Shown: piece by piece, positions 51,618 through 60,000 of the stretch | Layout of the letters: the number at the start of each line of letters is the position of its first letter | How positions within the stretch are numbered: position 1 is the first letter of the stretch | Translations under genes and position numbers: made by a program | Source of the DNA: Mucilaginibacter sp. | GTDB lineage: Bacteria; Bacteroidota; Bacteroidia; Sphingobacteriales; Sphingobacteriaceae | Assembly: GCA_028287895.1 (NCBI GenBank) | Contig: JAQBOV010000018.1 | Location: 1 to 64,000 of the forward strand | Length of the DNA: 64,000 nucleotides | Direction: 5' to 3' | The notes under the pieces: model-generated | Database searches by the model: none | What the model was told of the DNA's origin: nothing | The model's input: only the letters and a program-made list of their open reading frames with translations

Positions 51618-51735
51618 TGAATTCGTGGATTGGGTTGACTAAGTTGGATTGGACTGATCAGGTCACGAACCATTCAATAGGCAGCTCAGTCGACCACTCA
51701 CTCAATCAAGTTAATCAACAACAAATAAATAACAT
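51618..51735. repeat. Intergenic imperfect palindrome
   Basis: GTTGACTAAGTTGGATTG on the left is nearly the reverse complement of CAATCAAGTTAATCAAC on the right, with a central GACTGATCAGGTC. Fills the gap between marR-like and reductase genes. Confidence 0.5.
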
Positions 51736-52743
51736 ATGATAACTACTGACATAGGTATAATTGGTGCCGGCCCGGCCGGTTTGTTTGCCGTTTTTGAAGC
51801 CGGCCTGTTAAAAATGCATTGCCATCTGATTGACTCCCTGCCACAGGTAGGCGGGCAATTGTCCGAAATATACCCGCAAAAACCTATTTACGATATACCC
51901 GGCTATCCAACCGTTAACGCACAGCAACTGGCGGATAAATTAATGGAGCAAACCGCTCCTTTTCATCCAGGGTTTACCTTGGGCGAACGCGTGGAAACAT
52001 TGCAAAAGTTAGCTGACGGTACCTGGCTGATAAGTACCAGTGAAGGCACTGAAATTAACTGCAAGGTAGTCGTAATTGCAGGTGGACTGGGATGCTTTGA
52101 ACCCCGCAAACCCGAGGTCGATCGCCTGGCGGAATTTGAAGGCAAAGGCGTTTCCTATGCCGTAAGGAACCCGGAGCAATTCAGGGGCAGGCATGTGGTT
52201 TTAGCCGGCGGCGGCGACTCCGCACTGGACTGGAGCATTTTCCTGGCAGATATTGCTGAAAGAGTAACCCTGGTACACCGCGGCGACACTTTTCGCGGAT
52301 CGCCCGATGCGGCAGAAAAAGTATTTGAACTGGCAAAGATCGGCAAGATCGATCTGTACCTGAAAACAAGGGTTGTTTCATTAGATGGGGCAGGCCACCT
52401 GGAAGCACTTTGTCTTGTTGGTCCCGAAGGTCAATCTATCATTAATGCAGAACACTTTGTTCCGTTGTTTGGATTAAGCCCAAAACTCGGGCCGATAGAA
52501 AATTGGGGACTGGCTATTGACAAATCAGCTATAGAAGTAAATACTACTGATTACAGCACTAACATCGAAGGGATATATGCCATAGGGGATATCAATATTT
52601 ATCCCGGCAAGCTTAAACTCATCCTGTGTGGCTTTCATGAGGCGGCCTTAATGGCGCAGAGTGCATTCAAATATGTATACCCTGATCAGAGATTGACTTT
52701 TAAATACACTACCGTTTACGGAATAACTGAGTTACAGCAATGA
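51736..52743 (+). CDS. Ferredoxin-NADP reductase, thioredoxin-reductase-like type
   Basis: 335 residues. FAD-binding GAGPAG at 10-15, NADPH-binding AGGGDSALDW at about 157-166 with VHRGDTFRGS, and C-terminal FAD motif GIYAIGDI. No redox-active CxxC, so it is the YumC-type ferredoxin/flavodoxin-NADP reductase, not thioredoxin reductase. Its end overlaps the ferredoxin gene by four bases (ATGA), so the two are translationally coupled partners. Confidence 0.92.
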   Translation: MITTDIGIIGAGPAGLFAVFEAGLLKMHCHLIDSLPQVGGQLSEIYPQKPIYDIPGYPTVNAQQLADKLMEQTAPFHPGFTLGERVETLQKLADGTWLISTSEGTEINCKVVVIAGGLGCFEPRKPEVDRLAEFEGKGVSYAVRNPEQFRGRHVVLAGGGDSALDWSIFLADIAERVTLVHRGDTFRGSPDAAEKVFELAKIGKIDLYLKTRVVSLDGAGHLEALCLVGPEGQSIINAEHFVPLFGLSPKLGPIENWGLAIDKSAIEVNTTDYSTNIEGIYAIGDINIYPGKLKLILCGFHEAALMAQSAFKYVYPDQRLTFKYTTVYGITELQQ

Positions 52744-53051
52744 TCAATTTTATAGTTGAAAGCCACGATGGTCAACACATACCCATATCCGTCCCCGAAG
52801 GTATCAGCCTGAACTTGATGGAAGTATTAAAAGCATCAGATTATGATATATTAGCTACCTGCGGCGGGATGGCCCTTTGTGCCACCTGCATGGTGCAGGT
52901 GCTTAAAGGCGGCCAACAGCTAGCCTCTGCGCTTGATCAGGAACTCGATATGCTGGATCGCATGCCAGCGAGTGATGATAAAAGTCGCTTATCATGCCAG
53001 ATCGCAGTAAATGAACAATTAGAAGGCTGTGTTTTCAAGATCGCAGGGTAA
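52740..53051 (+). CDS. [2Fe-2S] ferredoxin, adrenodoxin-like
   Basis: 103 residues. Cluster cysteines Cys41, Cys47, Cys50 and Cys86 have the Cx5Cx2C...C spacing of adrenodoxin/ISC-type ferredoxins. The natural electron acceptor of the reductase encoded just upstream. The final user (for example a P450 or an oxygenase) is not in the same operon. Confidence 0.93.
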   Translation: MINFIVESHDGQHIPISVPEGISLNLMEVLKASDYDILATCGGMALCATCMVQVLKGGQQLASALDQELDMLDRMPASDDKSRLSCQIAVNEQLEGCVFKIAG

Positions 53052-53060
53052 AGAGATACG

Positions 53061-53366
53061 ATGGGAAAATATTGGAATAAATTGCCAATCTTACCTGCTT
53101 CAGAAATCAATATTGTCGAAACAAAAACATTCATCATCAAAGCGATCACCATCACCTCCATCCCTGTTACCGACGCTACCTGGTTGCCGGAACTCACACC
53201 CGGAAGCATACGCGGCTATGTGATCAAAGTGGATAACCTTGACAAGGCGATCAAATAGCTGAACGAAAAAGGCATTGAAGCCGGAAAGATGGACCAAACG
53301 CAATGGGGTAAATTCGCAGCAGTGAAAGACCCGGACGGCAATACATGGAGCTTGCACCAGGAATAA
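53061..53366 (+). pseudogene. VOC/glyoxalase-family relic with internal stop
   Basis: One frame runs from 53061 to TAA 53364-53366 with a single in-frame TAG at 53256-53258. After the TAG the frame reads LNEKGIEAGKMDQTQWGKFA, then AVKDPDGNTWSLHQE, the C-terminal signature of VOC-family proteins; before it, GSIRGYVIKVDNLDKAIK fits directly. The N-terminal part is eroded. A recent nonsense mutation in an already shortened gene. Confidence 0.75.
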
Positions 53367-53369
53367 AAC

Positions 53370-53460
53370 TTTTAGCGGATGTCCCTTTGTGCTTCTTTCT
53401 TTGTGTTCTTTGCGGTTTAATTTTCTTAACGCAAAGAAAGAAGGACAAAAAAACACTGAG
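53370..53460. repeat. Intergenic CTTTGTG-type repeat
   Basis: GTCCCTTTGTGCTTCTTTC ... TTGCGG and, in reverse, CGCAAAGAAAGAAGGAC form a hairpin. Elements of this wording (TCTTTGTGTTCTTTGCGG) are common between genes of related genera as I remember. Confidence 0.5.
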
Positions 53461-54432
53461 TCAATCTTCCCACTTATTTAATCCAAGTAATTTTTTGCCT
53501 AAGGGCGAAAGCTCGGCAACCGGGTTCTTTTTCTCACGTTCCATCGGGTCGCCGGGGAAAGCATAGCCCTCCATGGCCTGGCGACTTTGCCAGCTGTTGA
53601 TGCGCCATTGCCTTAGTTCCTCATTATCTTCCTGCGCTGGCATCATGGCAATATATTGGGCTATCCTTACTTTATTCCCGCTGGTATTCGGACGGATACC
53701 ATGCGGTTCCAAACTGTTAAATATCAGCAGGTCACCTGCTTCCAGTTTCACTTTAACGATCTCAAAACCTGCCGTATCCGGCTTATAATGATCGCGGTCT
53801 TCGGGCTGGGTCAATTTCCAGGTATCATAAGTACGGTACAATTCAGGTATACATTGAAAGCCGCCCATATTCTCATCCGTCTGGTCGGCCAGCGCCAATA
53901 CGCCCTGTACGTTTTGAGGCTTTGTTTCGGGATCATAGTCCCAGTGAATGAACCCTTTATATTCAAATCCGGGCCGGAGCGGAAAATTCAGATTTGCACG
54001 GTCAATGGTCACCCACAATTTCTCTGTCCCCCACACATCAGCAAACGCAGCATGCACTTTTGGGAATTGGCGGTTATCCCATAAAAACTGGTGATTGTAT
54101 ATTTCCACCATGCCGGTGTTGTTCAGTTCTTTCATCTGCATTTCGGCATTGGGTTTTTTATACCAGCTTTCGATATCCTCAGGGTCCTTGCCTTCATATT
54201 CCCATAAATAATCGGCCAGCTTTTTAACCTGCTCTTTGGGAACCGCATTTTTTACTACCACATAGCCGTTCTCTATCCAGAATTTCCAGTCGTCTTCAGT
54301 CAGTAAACGCAGGGGTTTGCCGTTGCTGCGGTCATTTAACCTGATCTGGCTTGATTTTGCTGTCGAAGGATTACCCGGTATTTCTTTGTGCGCATTATCC
54401 GGGGTCACGGTAGCCATAGTTTGATTTTTCAT
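53461..54432 (-). CDS. Phytanoyl-CoA dioxygenase-family oxygenase
   Basis: 323 residues. Fe(II)/2-oxoglutarate dioxygenase fold of the PhyH family: HxD in FIHWDYD, second His in SLEPHGIRPN and the 2OG-binding Arg in KVRIAQYIAMMP. Residues 1-45 are a polar extension. Substrate unknown. Divergent from an AraC-type gene (134 bases between starts), which probably controls it. Confidence 0.9.
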   Translation of the reverse strand: MKNQTMATVTPDNAHKEIPGNPSTAKSSQIRLNDRSNGKPLRLLTEDDWKFWIENGYVVVKNAVPKEQVKKLADYLWEYEGKDPEDIESWYKKPNAEMQMKELNNTGMVEIYNHQFLWDNRQFPKVHAAFADVWGTEKLWVTIDRANLNFPLRPGFEYKGFIHWDYDPETKPQNVQGVLALADQTDENMGGFQCIPELYRTYDTWKLTQPEDRDHYKPDTAGFEIVKVKLEAGDLLIFNSLEPHGIRPNTSGNKVRIAQYIAMMPAQEDNEELRQWRINSWQSRQAMEGYAFPGDPMEREKKNPVAELSPLGKKLLGLNKWED

Positions 54433-54565
54433 CTTAGTTTTATTTTTGGTTTGCGAATCAAAATTACAGCGCTCTTAAAAATTCTTTACCCTTTACAATG
54501 ACCAATATTTGCTCTGTATTGACATAATTACTAACTTTATATCTGCTCGATAAGATAATGGGAAA

Positions 54566-55438
54566 ATGAATGAGATCCAGTTAGAGAAAGTAGAGTTCGA
54601 GCCGGGCAAGTCTTTTAAGCTTTTCTCGCCCAGGCTGCGCAATACCTTTTTGTGGCATTATCATCCCGAGCTTGAGCTGGTGTATGTTGAAGCGGATGCA
54701 GGAATAAGGCATGTAGGTTCGCATATCTCCGGCTATACACAAAGCGATCTTGTTTTTATTGGCAGCAACATCCCGCACCTTAATTTTGATTATCGCCTCA
54801 GAAGTGATTACCACCAGGTCGTAATACAATTGCGCGAAGGTTTCCTGGGTACGGCTATCGGTATTTCACCAGAATTTTCCGCTATCCACCAATTATTTAA
54901 AAAAGCGGGTTCAGGGATCGCTTTTCGCGGGGAGACTAAAGCCATAGCAGCAGAAAAATTAAAACAGTTGCAAAATTTAAGTTCCTTTAAACAGCTCATC
55001 GGGTTAATGGAGATATTTCATTTGCTGGCAAATTCAAGCGAGTTCGACCTGTTAAATGATGATCAAATCAGCATACAATTCTTTTTAAAGGACAAGATCA
55101 GGATGGGGGCCATTTATGAATATATCGACGCTAATTATAATCACAAGCCTGATGTAAATGTAGTGGCTGGCAAGGTTCATTTAACTACCCCGGCATTTTG
55201 CCGCTATTTTAAAAGGCAAACCAATATGACCTTTACCGATTTTGTGAACCAATACCGCATTGATATGGCAAAAAATCTGTTGATGCAGGATAAAAATATT
55301 ACCGAGACCTGCTATGCTGTTGGCTTTGAGAGCCTGTCCTATTTTAATAAGCTATTCAATAAAATTGTCGGAAAAAATCCATCCGACTTTAAAAAGAGCT
55401 GGTTAAAAAACACAAAACACGATTTATGGATTAAATAG
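54566..55438 (+). CDS. AraC-family transcriptional regulator
   Basis: 290 residues. N-terminal cupin sensor (LWHYHPELELVYVEADAGIRHVGSHI) and C-terminal double HTH (about 185-285: VNVVAGKVHLTTPAFCRYFKRQTNMTFTDFVNQYRIDMAKNLL, then ITETCYAVGFESLSYFNKLF). Shares an intergenic region with the PhyH gene, its likely target. Confidence 0.93.
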   Translation: MNEIQLEKVEFEPGKSFKLFSPRLRNTFLWHYHPELELVYVEADAGIRHVGSHISGYTQSDLVFIGSNIPHLNFDYRLRSDYHQVVIQLREGFLGTAIGISPEFSAIHQLFKKAGSGIAFRGETKAIAAEKLKQLQNLSSFKQLIGLMEIFHLLANSSEFDLLNDDQISIQFFLKDKIRMGAIYEYIDANYNHKPDVNVVAGKVHLTTPAFCRYFKRQTNMTFTDFVNQYRIDMAKNLLMQDKNITETCYAVGFESLSYFNKLFNKIVGKNPSDFKKSWLKNTKHDLWIK

Positions 55439-55440
55439 AT

Positions 55441-55563
55441 TTAATTGATTTTGGGCAATTCATCCAGCCGAAGAATGGCGCTTTCGCCGTGCTTTAATAA
55501 TATCTTTTTGATATTTTCATTGCCCTGCGATTGCAGTCCGGCCATGATCTGCTGCACAGTCAT
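55441..55563 (-). pseudogene. Truncated AlkD-like DNA alkylation repair gene start
   Basis: A 40-codon minus-strand frame, ATG 55563 to TAA 55443-55441: MTVQQIMAGLQSQGNENIKK, then ILLKHGESAILRLDELPKIN. The first 26 residues match the N-terminus of AlkD-like alkylation repair proteins (MTVxEIMxxLQxLGxExxKKxLxxHG); the rest of the family (about 200 residues) is missing. It is convergent with the AraC gene, two bases apart. May be an expressed peptide, but a truncated relic is more likely. Confidence 0.5.
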
Positions 55564-55659
55564 AATAAAATCTTTAAGTAAATTTAATAAAAAGGTTTAT
55601 CCTGATAAAGGAAACATATTATGCATTTTGCTTATCTTGGTCATGGTCAATTCAACTTG

Positions 55660-58095
55660 ATGAAACTATTTAAAGCCTTATTTTCTGTCGCTGTTACCTT
55701 ATTATTGATCTGGGCGCTTCAAACCAAATTTGGTGAGGCACCCCCTATCGGCGCGTTTTTGAATCCGGCTACCGGTTTCTGGCAAAATGCGGAAAGCAAA
55801 AATATTTCTTCCGACAGTCTTCAACTGGACGGCCTGCAGGGCAGGGTGACGATACGGTATGATGAGCACAGGATCCCGCATATTTTTGCCCAGAACGATC
55901 ACGACTTGTATTATGCCCAGGGCTATATTACCGCCCGCGACCGTCTCTGGCAAATGGATATACAAACCCGCAGCGCAGCAGGCCGGTTAGCTGAAATTGC
56001 CGGCCCGAAAGCTTTGAATATTGACCGTTATCATCGTCGCATGGGAATGACCTATGGCGCCGAAAACACCCTGAAGGGTATGATGAAAGACCCGGTGACC
56101 AAAGTGGTGATCGAGGCCTATACCGATGGGGTAAATCACTATATCCGCCATCTCAGCAAACGAGATTATCCTATTGAATTTAAACTGCTGGATTACGCAC
56201 CCGAACAGTGGAAGCCAATAAACTGTGCCTATCTGCTTAAACTCATGTCCGAAACACTGGCAGGGGGATCTGATCAGTTTGCAATGACTAATAACTTAAA
56301 GCGTTTTGGCGCAAAGGATGTAAACGATCTTTTCCCTGATTATCCTTTTCACGAAGACCCTATTATACCTGTTGGCACCAAATGGGATTTCAAACCCCTA
56401 CCCGTGCCAAAACCATCATCAGATTTTATTGCTCAAATGACGGATAACATCAAACCCAAAGAACGGGTACCGGGAATCGGCAGTAACAACTGGGTAATTG
56501 CGGGCAGCAAATCGGCCAGCGGCTATCCTATCCTTGCAAATGACCCGCATCTGAATTTAACCTTCCCGTCCATTTGGTACCAGTTGCAGATGTCATCACC
56601 AACGGTAAATGTTTACGGGGTATCATTACCCGGCGCCCCTTGCATCGTAATAGGTTATAATCAAAAGATCAGTTGGGGAGTTACTAATGTAGATGCTGAT
56701 ATATTGGATTGGTACCAGGTTCGGTTTAAGGACAATAGCAAAAATGAATACTGGTATAATAACCAATGGAATAAAGTAAAAAAGCGTATTGAAGCAATTC
56801 ATATCCGGGGGCAAAAACCACTTTATGATACCGTAATATATACGCATCACGGCCCGGTGGTATATAGTAATGTCAGCCAAAAGCCAAAAGAGCGCGAGAA
56901 TATTCCGATCGGCGATGCCTTGCGCTGGGTGGCACACGATGAATCGGACGAGTTTATGACCTTTTACCTGCTAAACCGAGGGAAGAATTATGACGATTAC
57001 CGCAAAGCTTTAACCTATTATACCGCCCCTGCGCAGAATTTCATCTTTGCAAGCAATGATAAAGATATCGCCATCACCCCCAACGGTAAAATACCGTTAA
57101 AATTTAAGGACCAGGGTAAATTTATAATGGATGGCAGCGCCCCGGCAAATGATTGGCATGGCTGGATACCTTATGATCAAAACCCAACCGTTAAAAATCC
57201 AGCCCGGGGATTTGTCAGCTCGGCCAATCAATCCTCAACCGACCAAACCTATCCATATTATATCAACTGGCGTTTTGAACTGTATGATCGCGGCAAACGC
57301 ATTAACGACCGGCTGAAAGTAATGCAAAATGCCACGGTAGACAGTATGCAATTGATGCAAATGGATAATTACAGTATGCGCGCCCAGGATGTTTTACCTG
57401 CGTTGATGAAGTATCTTGATCCCTCAAAACTTGGTAAAAGACAATTGGAGGCGTTACAAATCATTAAAAAATGGGATAAGCATTATGACGCATCTTCAGA
57501 AGGCGCTTCCATTTTTAACGCATGGTGGCTTAAATTTTACGGCATGACCTGGGATGATGAATTCGCAGATAAAAAAATGCTGCTCAATTATCCATCGTTT
57601 GACCGGACAGAAAAGTTATTACTGACAGAATCCAATTCCAAATGGTTTGATGATATTAATACGCCAGCTAAAGAAACCTGTACGGACATTGTCATACGTT
57701 CCTTTACCGCCGCAGTGAATGAATTGCTGCGTAAATACGGTCAGCCAGGCCAAAAATGGCAATGGGGAAATATAAAAGATAGCCATATTAACCATTTGGC
57801 TGGTTTGCCCGGTTTTGGCACCGGTCATTTTTCTGCCGGGGGAACAGCGGCAGTGATCAATGCCCTAAAGGGAGGCAATGGGCCTTCATGGCGTATGGTG
57901 GTGCAAATGGGGCCGCAGGTAAAGGGCTATGGCATTTTCCCCGGCGGCGAATCCGGCAACCCAGGCAGCTATTTTTATGAAGATTTGTTTAATACCTGGA
58001 AAGATGGCAAGCTAAATGAGTTGCTGTTTTTAGGCGCTGAAAATGAAAAGTCCGAAAGGATAAAATCAACATTAATATTAAATAAAACAAAATAA
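55660..58095 (+). CDS. Penicillin acylase-family Ntn-hydrolase
   Basis: 811 residues from ATG 55660 (MKLFKALFSVAVTLLLIWAL), preferred because it gives a clean N-terminal membrane/signal segment. The precursor would self-cleave before Ser275 (VPGIG-SNNW), the catalytic N-terminal Ser of the beta subunit. Alpha-subunit motifs DEHRIPHIFAQNDHDLYYAQGYITARDRLWQMD are present, and the beta subunit ends with the GFGTGHFSAGGTAAVINA region. Such enzymes hydrolyse amides, including acyl-homoserine lactones and beta-lactams; the real substrate is unknown. Likely periplasmic. Confidence 0.92.
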   Translation: MKLFKALFSVAVTLLLIWALQTKFGEAPPIGAFLNPATGFWQNAESKNISSDSLQLDGLQGRVTIRYDEHRIPHIFAQNDHDLYYAQGYITARDRLWQMDIQTRSAAGRLAEIAGPKALNIDRYHRRMGMTYGAENTLKGMMKDPVTKVVIEAYTDGVNHYIRHLSKRDYPIEFKLLDYAPEQWKPINCAYLLKLMSETLAGGSDQFAMTNNLKRFGAKDVNDLFPDYPFHEDPIIPVGTKWDFKPLPVPKPSSDFIAQMTDNIKPKERVPGIGSNNWVIAGSKSASGYPILANDPHLNLTFPSIWYQLQMSSPTVNVYGVSLPGAPCIVIGYNQKISWGVTNVDADILDWYQVRFKDNSKNEYWYNNQWNKVKKRIEAIHIRGQKPLYDTVIYTHHGPVVYSNVSQKPKERENIPIGDALRWVAHDESDEFMTFYLLNRGKNYDDYRKALTYYTAPAQNFIFASNDKDIAITPNGKIPLKFKDQGKFIMDGSAPANDWHGWIPYDQNPTVKNPARGFVSSANQSSTDQTYPYYINWRFELYDRGKRINDRLKVMQNATVDSMQLMQMDNYSMRAQDVLPALMKYLDPSKLGKRQLEALQIIKKWDKHYDASSEGASIFNAWWLKFYGMTWDDEFADKKMLLNYPSFDRTEKLLLTESNSKWFDDINTPAKETCTDIVIRSFTAAVNELLRKYGQPGQKWQWGNIKDSHINHLAGLPGFGTGHFSAGGTAAVINALKGGNGPSWRMVVQMGPQVKGYGIFPGGESGNPGSYFYEDLFNTWKDGKLNELLFLGAENEKSERIKSTLILNKTK

Positions 58096-58195
58096 ACGCT
58101 ATGTCCTGCCAATTCGCCAAAGGCGGAGGTAACTTATACGGCTTGTCCGTTGGCATTGCATAACGTATAAGAGCCTCGCCTGGCAACCGGAATGA
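58096..58195. repeat. Intergenic hairpin repeat
   Basis: CTTATACG (58133-58140) and CGTATAAG (58164-58171) are perfect complements, flanked by TGTCCTGCCAATTCGCC and GCCTGGCAACCGGAATGACA. Related in wording to the GTCATTGC element at 48256. Confidence 0.6.
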
Positions 58196-58230
58196 CAACC
58201 TTTTTAACCGATCAAACAAAAAAAATAAAT

Positions 58231-58566
58231 ATGCTATTCCTAGTCATCATCATTCTATCCTTTGTAAGTGCTTACTTTCTACCCTGGTGGGTAGTAGCCA
58301 TAGTTGCGTTTTTTGCTGCCTTTTTTATCGGCAAAACATCCGGACAGTCATTTTGGTCGGGCTTTGGCGCTGTGTTTATTGTGTGGACATTACTGGCCTT
58401 GTTTAAGAGCATACCTAATGACAATATGCTGGCTAAACGGGTTGCACAACTATTTCAGTTGCCCAACTGGATATGGATACTATTGATTACTGCCCTGATC
58501 GGTGGACTGGTCAGCGGCATGTCTGCTCTGTCAGGGGTGTTGGTTAAGAAGGCATTTAAGAATTAA
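58231..58566 (+). CDS. Small membrane protein, 111 aa
   Basis: 111 residues from ATG 58231 (MLFLVIIILSFVSAYFLPWW); the earlier ATG at 58192 lies inside the intergenic repeat. Four hydrophobic segments with a Gly-rich last helix (ITALIGGLVSGMSALSGVLV). No known family. A convergent SYLF gene follows after a shared terminator. Confidence 0.65.
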   Translation: MLFLVIIILSFVSAYFLPWWVVAIVAFFAAFFIGKTSGQSFWSGFGAVFIVWTLLALFKSIPNDNMLAKRVAQLFQLPNWIWILLITALIGGLVSGMSALSGVLVKKAFKN

Positions 58567-58582
58567 CCAGGCAAACAACCAC

Positions 58583-58624
58583 AAAAAAAGCGCCCACAAC
58601 CCGCCATCCATGAGCGTTTTTTTT
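58583..58624. terminator. Imperfect bidirectional terminator
   Basis: A7-GCGCCCA on the left and TGAGCG-T8 on the right form an A/T-rich stem with mismatches between two convergent genes. Confidence 0.5.
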
Positions 58625-58635
58625 CGTGACAGGAT

Positions 58636-59313
58636 TTACAAACTTGCCAAAGCTTCCTTCAATGTTTTAACCGCAGGTTTGTTGCTTTTGGCTGTAGCAA
58701 ATATATCCTCGGAACTCATATCATTGCCATAATAAGCGTGATTGGCTTCTTTATCTATTGATAAACTTGATCCGTTTATGCTAATGCCTGCAAACAATCC
58801 ACGACTGCGGGAGTAGGAGTAAACTTCTGCTTCCAGCTTATAATCTGTATTAGCCGATGTAGTTCTGCCGACAGGCCCCGCAGCGGCAGAGGCGTCACCG
58901 CCAATAGTAAAGTCGCCATTTTTGACTTTTGCAAGCACGCCTTTATGACGGAACACCAGCACAAGGTCAACGGACTGGACACCTATCTGGGGGCCAATGC
59001 TTCCACCTGTGAGGGTTACAAATACCGGGTCACTCCACTTACCGTCATCCGTCTTTACAGTTGCTATACCTTTGCCTCTTTTGCCGCCAATGCCTAAACC
59101 TGCATTGATCAGTTTGGGAATAATAACTACACCTTCACATCTGGAGATCAGATCATGAGGGATGCTTTCTTTCATTCTGCCAAATTCTTTTAAAACATTG
59201 GCAGCGCTGTGTATTTTTTCCGTTTGCTTGTCGTCATCAGCACGCATAGCGGAGGCGCATATTAGAACTAAGCTAAAAAAAAACGGGAGGGCTAAAAATT
59301 TTATCGTTTTCAT
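58636..59313 (-). CDS. SYLF/YSC84-domain secreted protein
   Basis: 225 residues with a signal peptide (ending SAMRADD). SYLF domain from about residue 35 on: IPHDLISRCEGVVIIPKLINAGLGIGGKRGKG, VTLTGGSIGPQIGVQSVDLVLVF, GDFTIGGDASAAAGPVGR. Family members bind lipids; in bacteria they are periplasmic and of unclear role. Single gene. Confidence 0.92.
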   Translation of the reverse strand: MKTIKFLALPFFFSLVLICASAMRADDDKQTEKIHSAANVLKEFGRMKESIPHDLISRCEGVVIIPKLINAGLGIGGKRGKGIATVKTDDGKWSDPVFVTLTGGSIGPQIGVQSVDLVLVFRHKGVLAKVKNGDFTIGGDASAAAGPVGRTTSANTDYKLEAEVYSYSRSRGLFAGISINGSSLSIDKEANHAYYGNDMSSEDIFATAKSNKPAVKTLKEALASL

Positions 59314-59382
59314 GAGGTTAATAATTAATAATTATAAAACCCCAAAATTGCGTACTTGTTTGTATTAGTTGACTTTATAAAC

Positions 59383-59862
59383 CTAAGCCCGCTCTATTTT
59401 ACAAATAAAACAGCAAGCTTGTGCATTTCGCGCATGCAGGTATGCAATGCCGGAATTCTGCTCAAAAATTTCTGTTATCATTTCGTCAGCATCACCCTGG
59501 CCAACCAGCTTTGTCAAAACCATCATTTGCCCCTCGTTATAGCCAATCAATGTCAATGGAAAGCTTTTCTTGTCGGCATTTATTTCCGGCGGAAAACGAT
59601 AAATATCTGCGTATTCCCCGACGTCGGCAGCATTAATAAATACAGGTCCCGGCTGGTTGTAGGCATTATCAATTTCAAATGGGCTATGGGTAAACAGCAA
59701 ACGCTTATCCACTCCTTTTTCAAACGGTTTTAATGATACCCTGCACGGCCCCAGGCTTGTCGCTATTTGTTCGGTCAACTGATGGCCAAAATCATCCTGA
59801 CGGATTTCACGCACACGCTGTGCATAGTTTTTTGAGAGTGGCACAATTCTGAAATTATTCAT
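59383..59862 (-). CDS. DUF1203 protein
   Basis: 159 residues. GPCRVSLKPFEKGVDKRLLFTHSPFEIDNAYNQPGPVFINA is the DUF1203 core, and the C-terminus HARNAQACCFICKIERA carries three cysteines close together. Function unknown. Divergent from the LuxE-like gene. Confidence 0.8.
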   Translation of the reverse strand: MNNFRIVPLSKNYAQRVREIRQDDFGHQLTEQIATSLGPCRVSLKPFEKGVDKRLLFTHSPFEIDNAYNQPGPVFINAADVGEYADIYRFPPEINADKKSFPLTLIGYNEGQMMVLTKLVGQGDADEMITEIFEQNSGIAYLHARNAQACCFICKIERA

Positions 59863-59926
59863 CGCTTTAATTTTTTGATAACCAAATTTGCACTTATCTC
59901 ACCCTTATTAGAACCCGGAACTTGCG

Positions 59927-59987
59927 GAGTTTTTCATCATCTATCCGTCATTTGCACATTTGCAATCCGCAGATCTGCACATTCGCT
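59927..59987. repeat. Intergenic TTTGCACATT/CCGCA repeat
   Basis: CATTTGCACATTTGCAATCCGC and AGATCTGCACATTCG: short direct repeats of GCACATT and TCCGCA, of a kind common just upstream of genes in related genera. It adjoins the promoter box of the LuxE-like gene. Confidence 0.45.
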
Positions 59988-59995
59988 TATCTTTG
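59988..59995 (+). promoter_or_regulatory. TAnnTTTG -7 box of the LuxE-like gene
   Basis: TATCTTTG followed by CTTAC and the ATG at 60001, the same five-base spacing as in front of mqnC. Supports this start codon and a nearly leaderless transcript. Confidence 0.55.
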
Positions 59996-60000
59996 CTTAC

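Noticed and set aside
55445..55660. Plus-strand frame after the AraC gene
   Set aside because: Shadow of the minus-strand AlkD-like remnant and the spacer; it has no family features.
59875..60000. N-terminal extension of the LuxE-like protein
   Set aside because: The bases hold an intergenic repeat and the TATCTTTG promoter box, so the start is at 60001.
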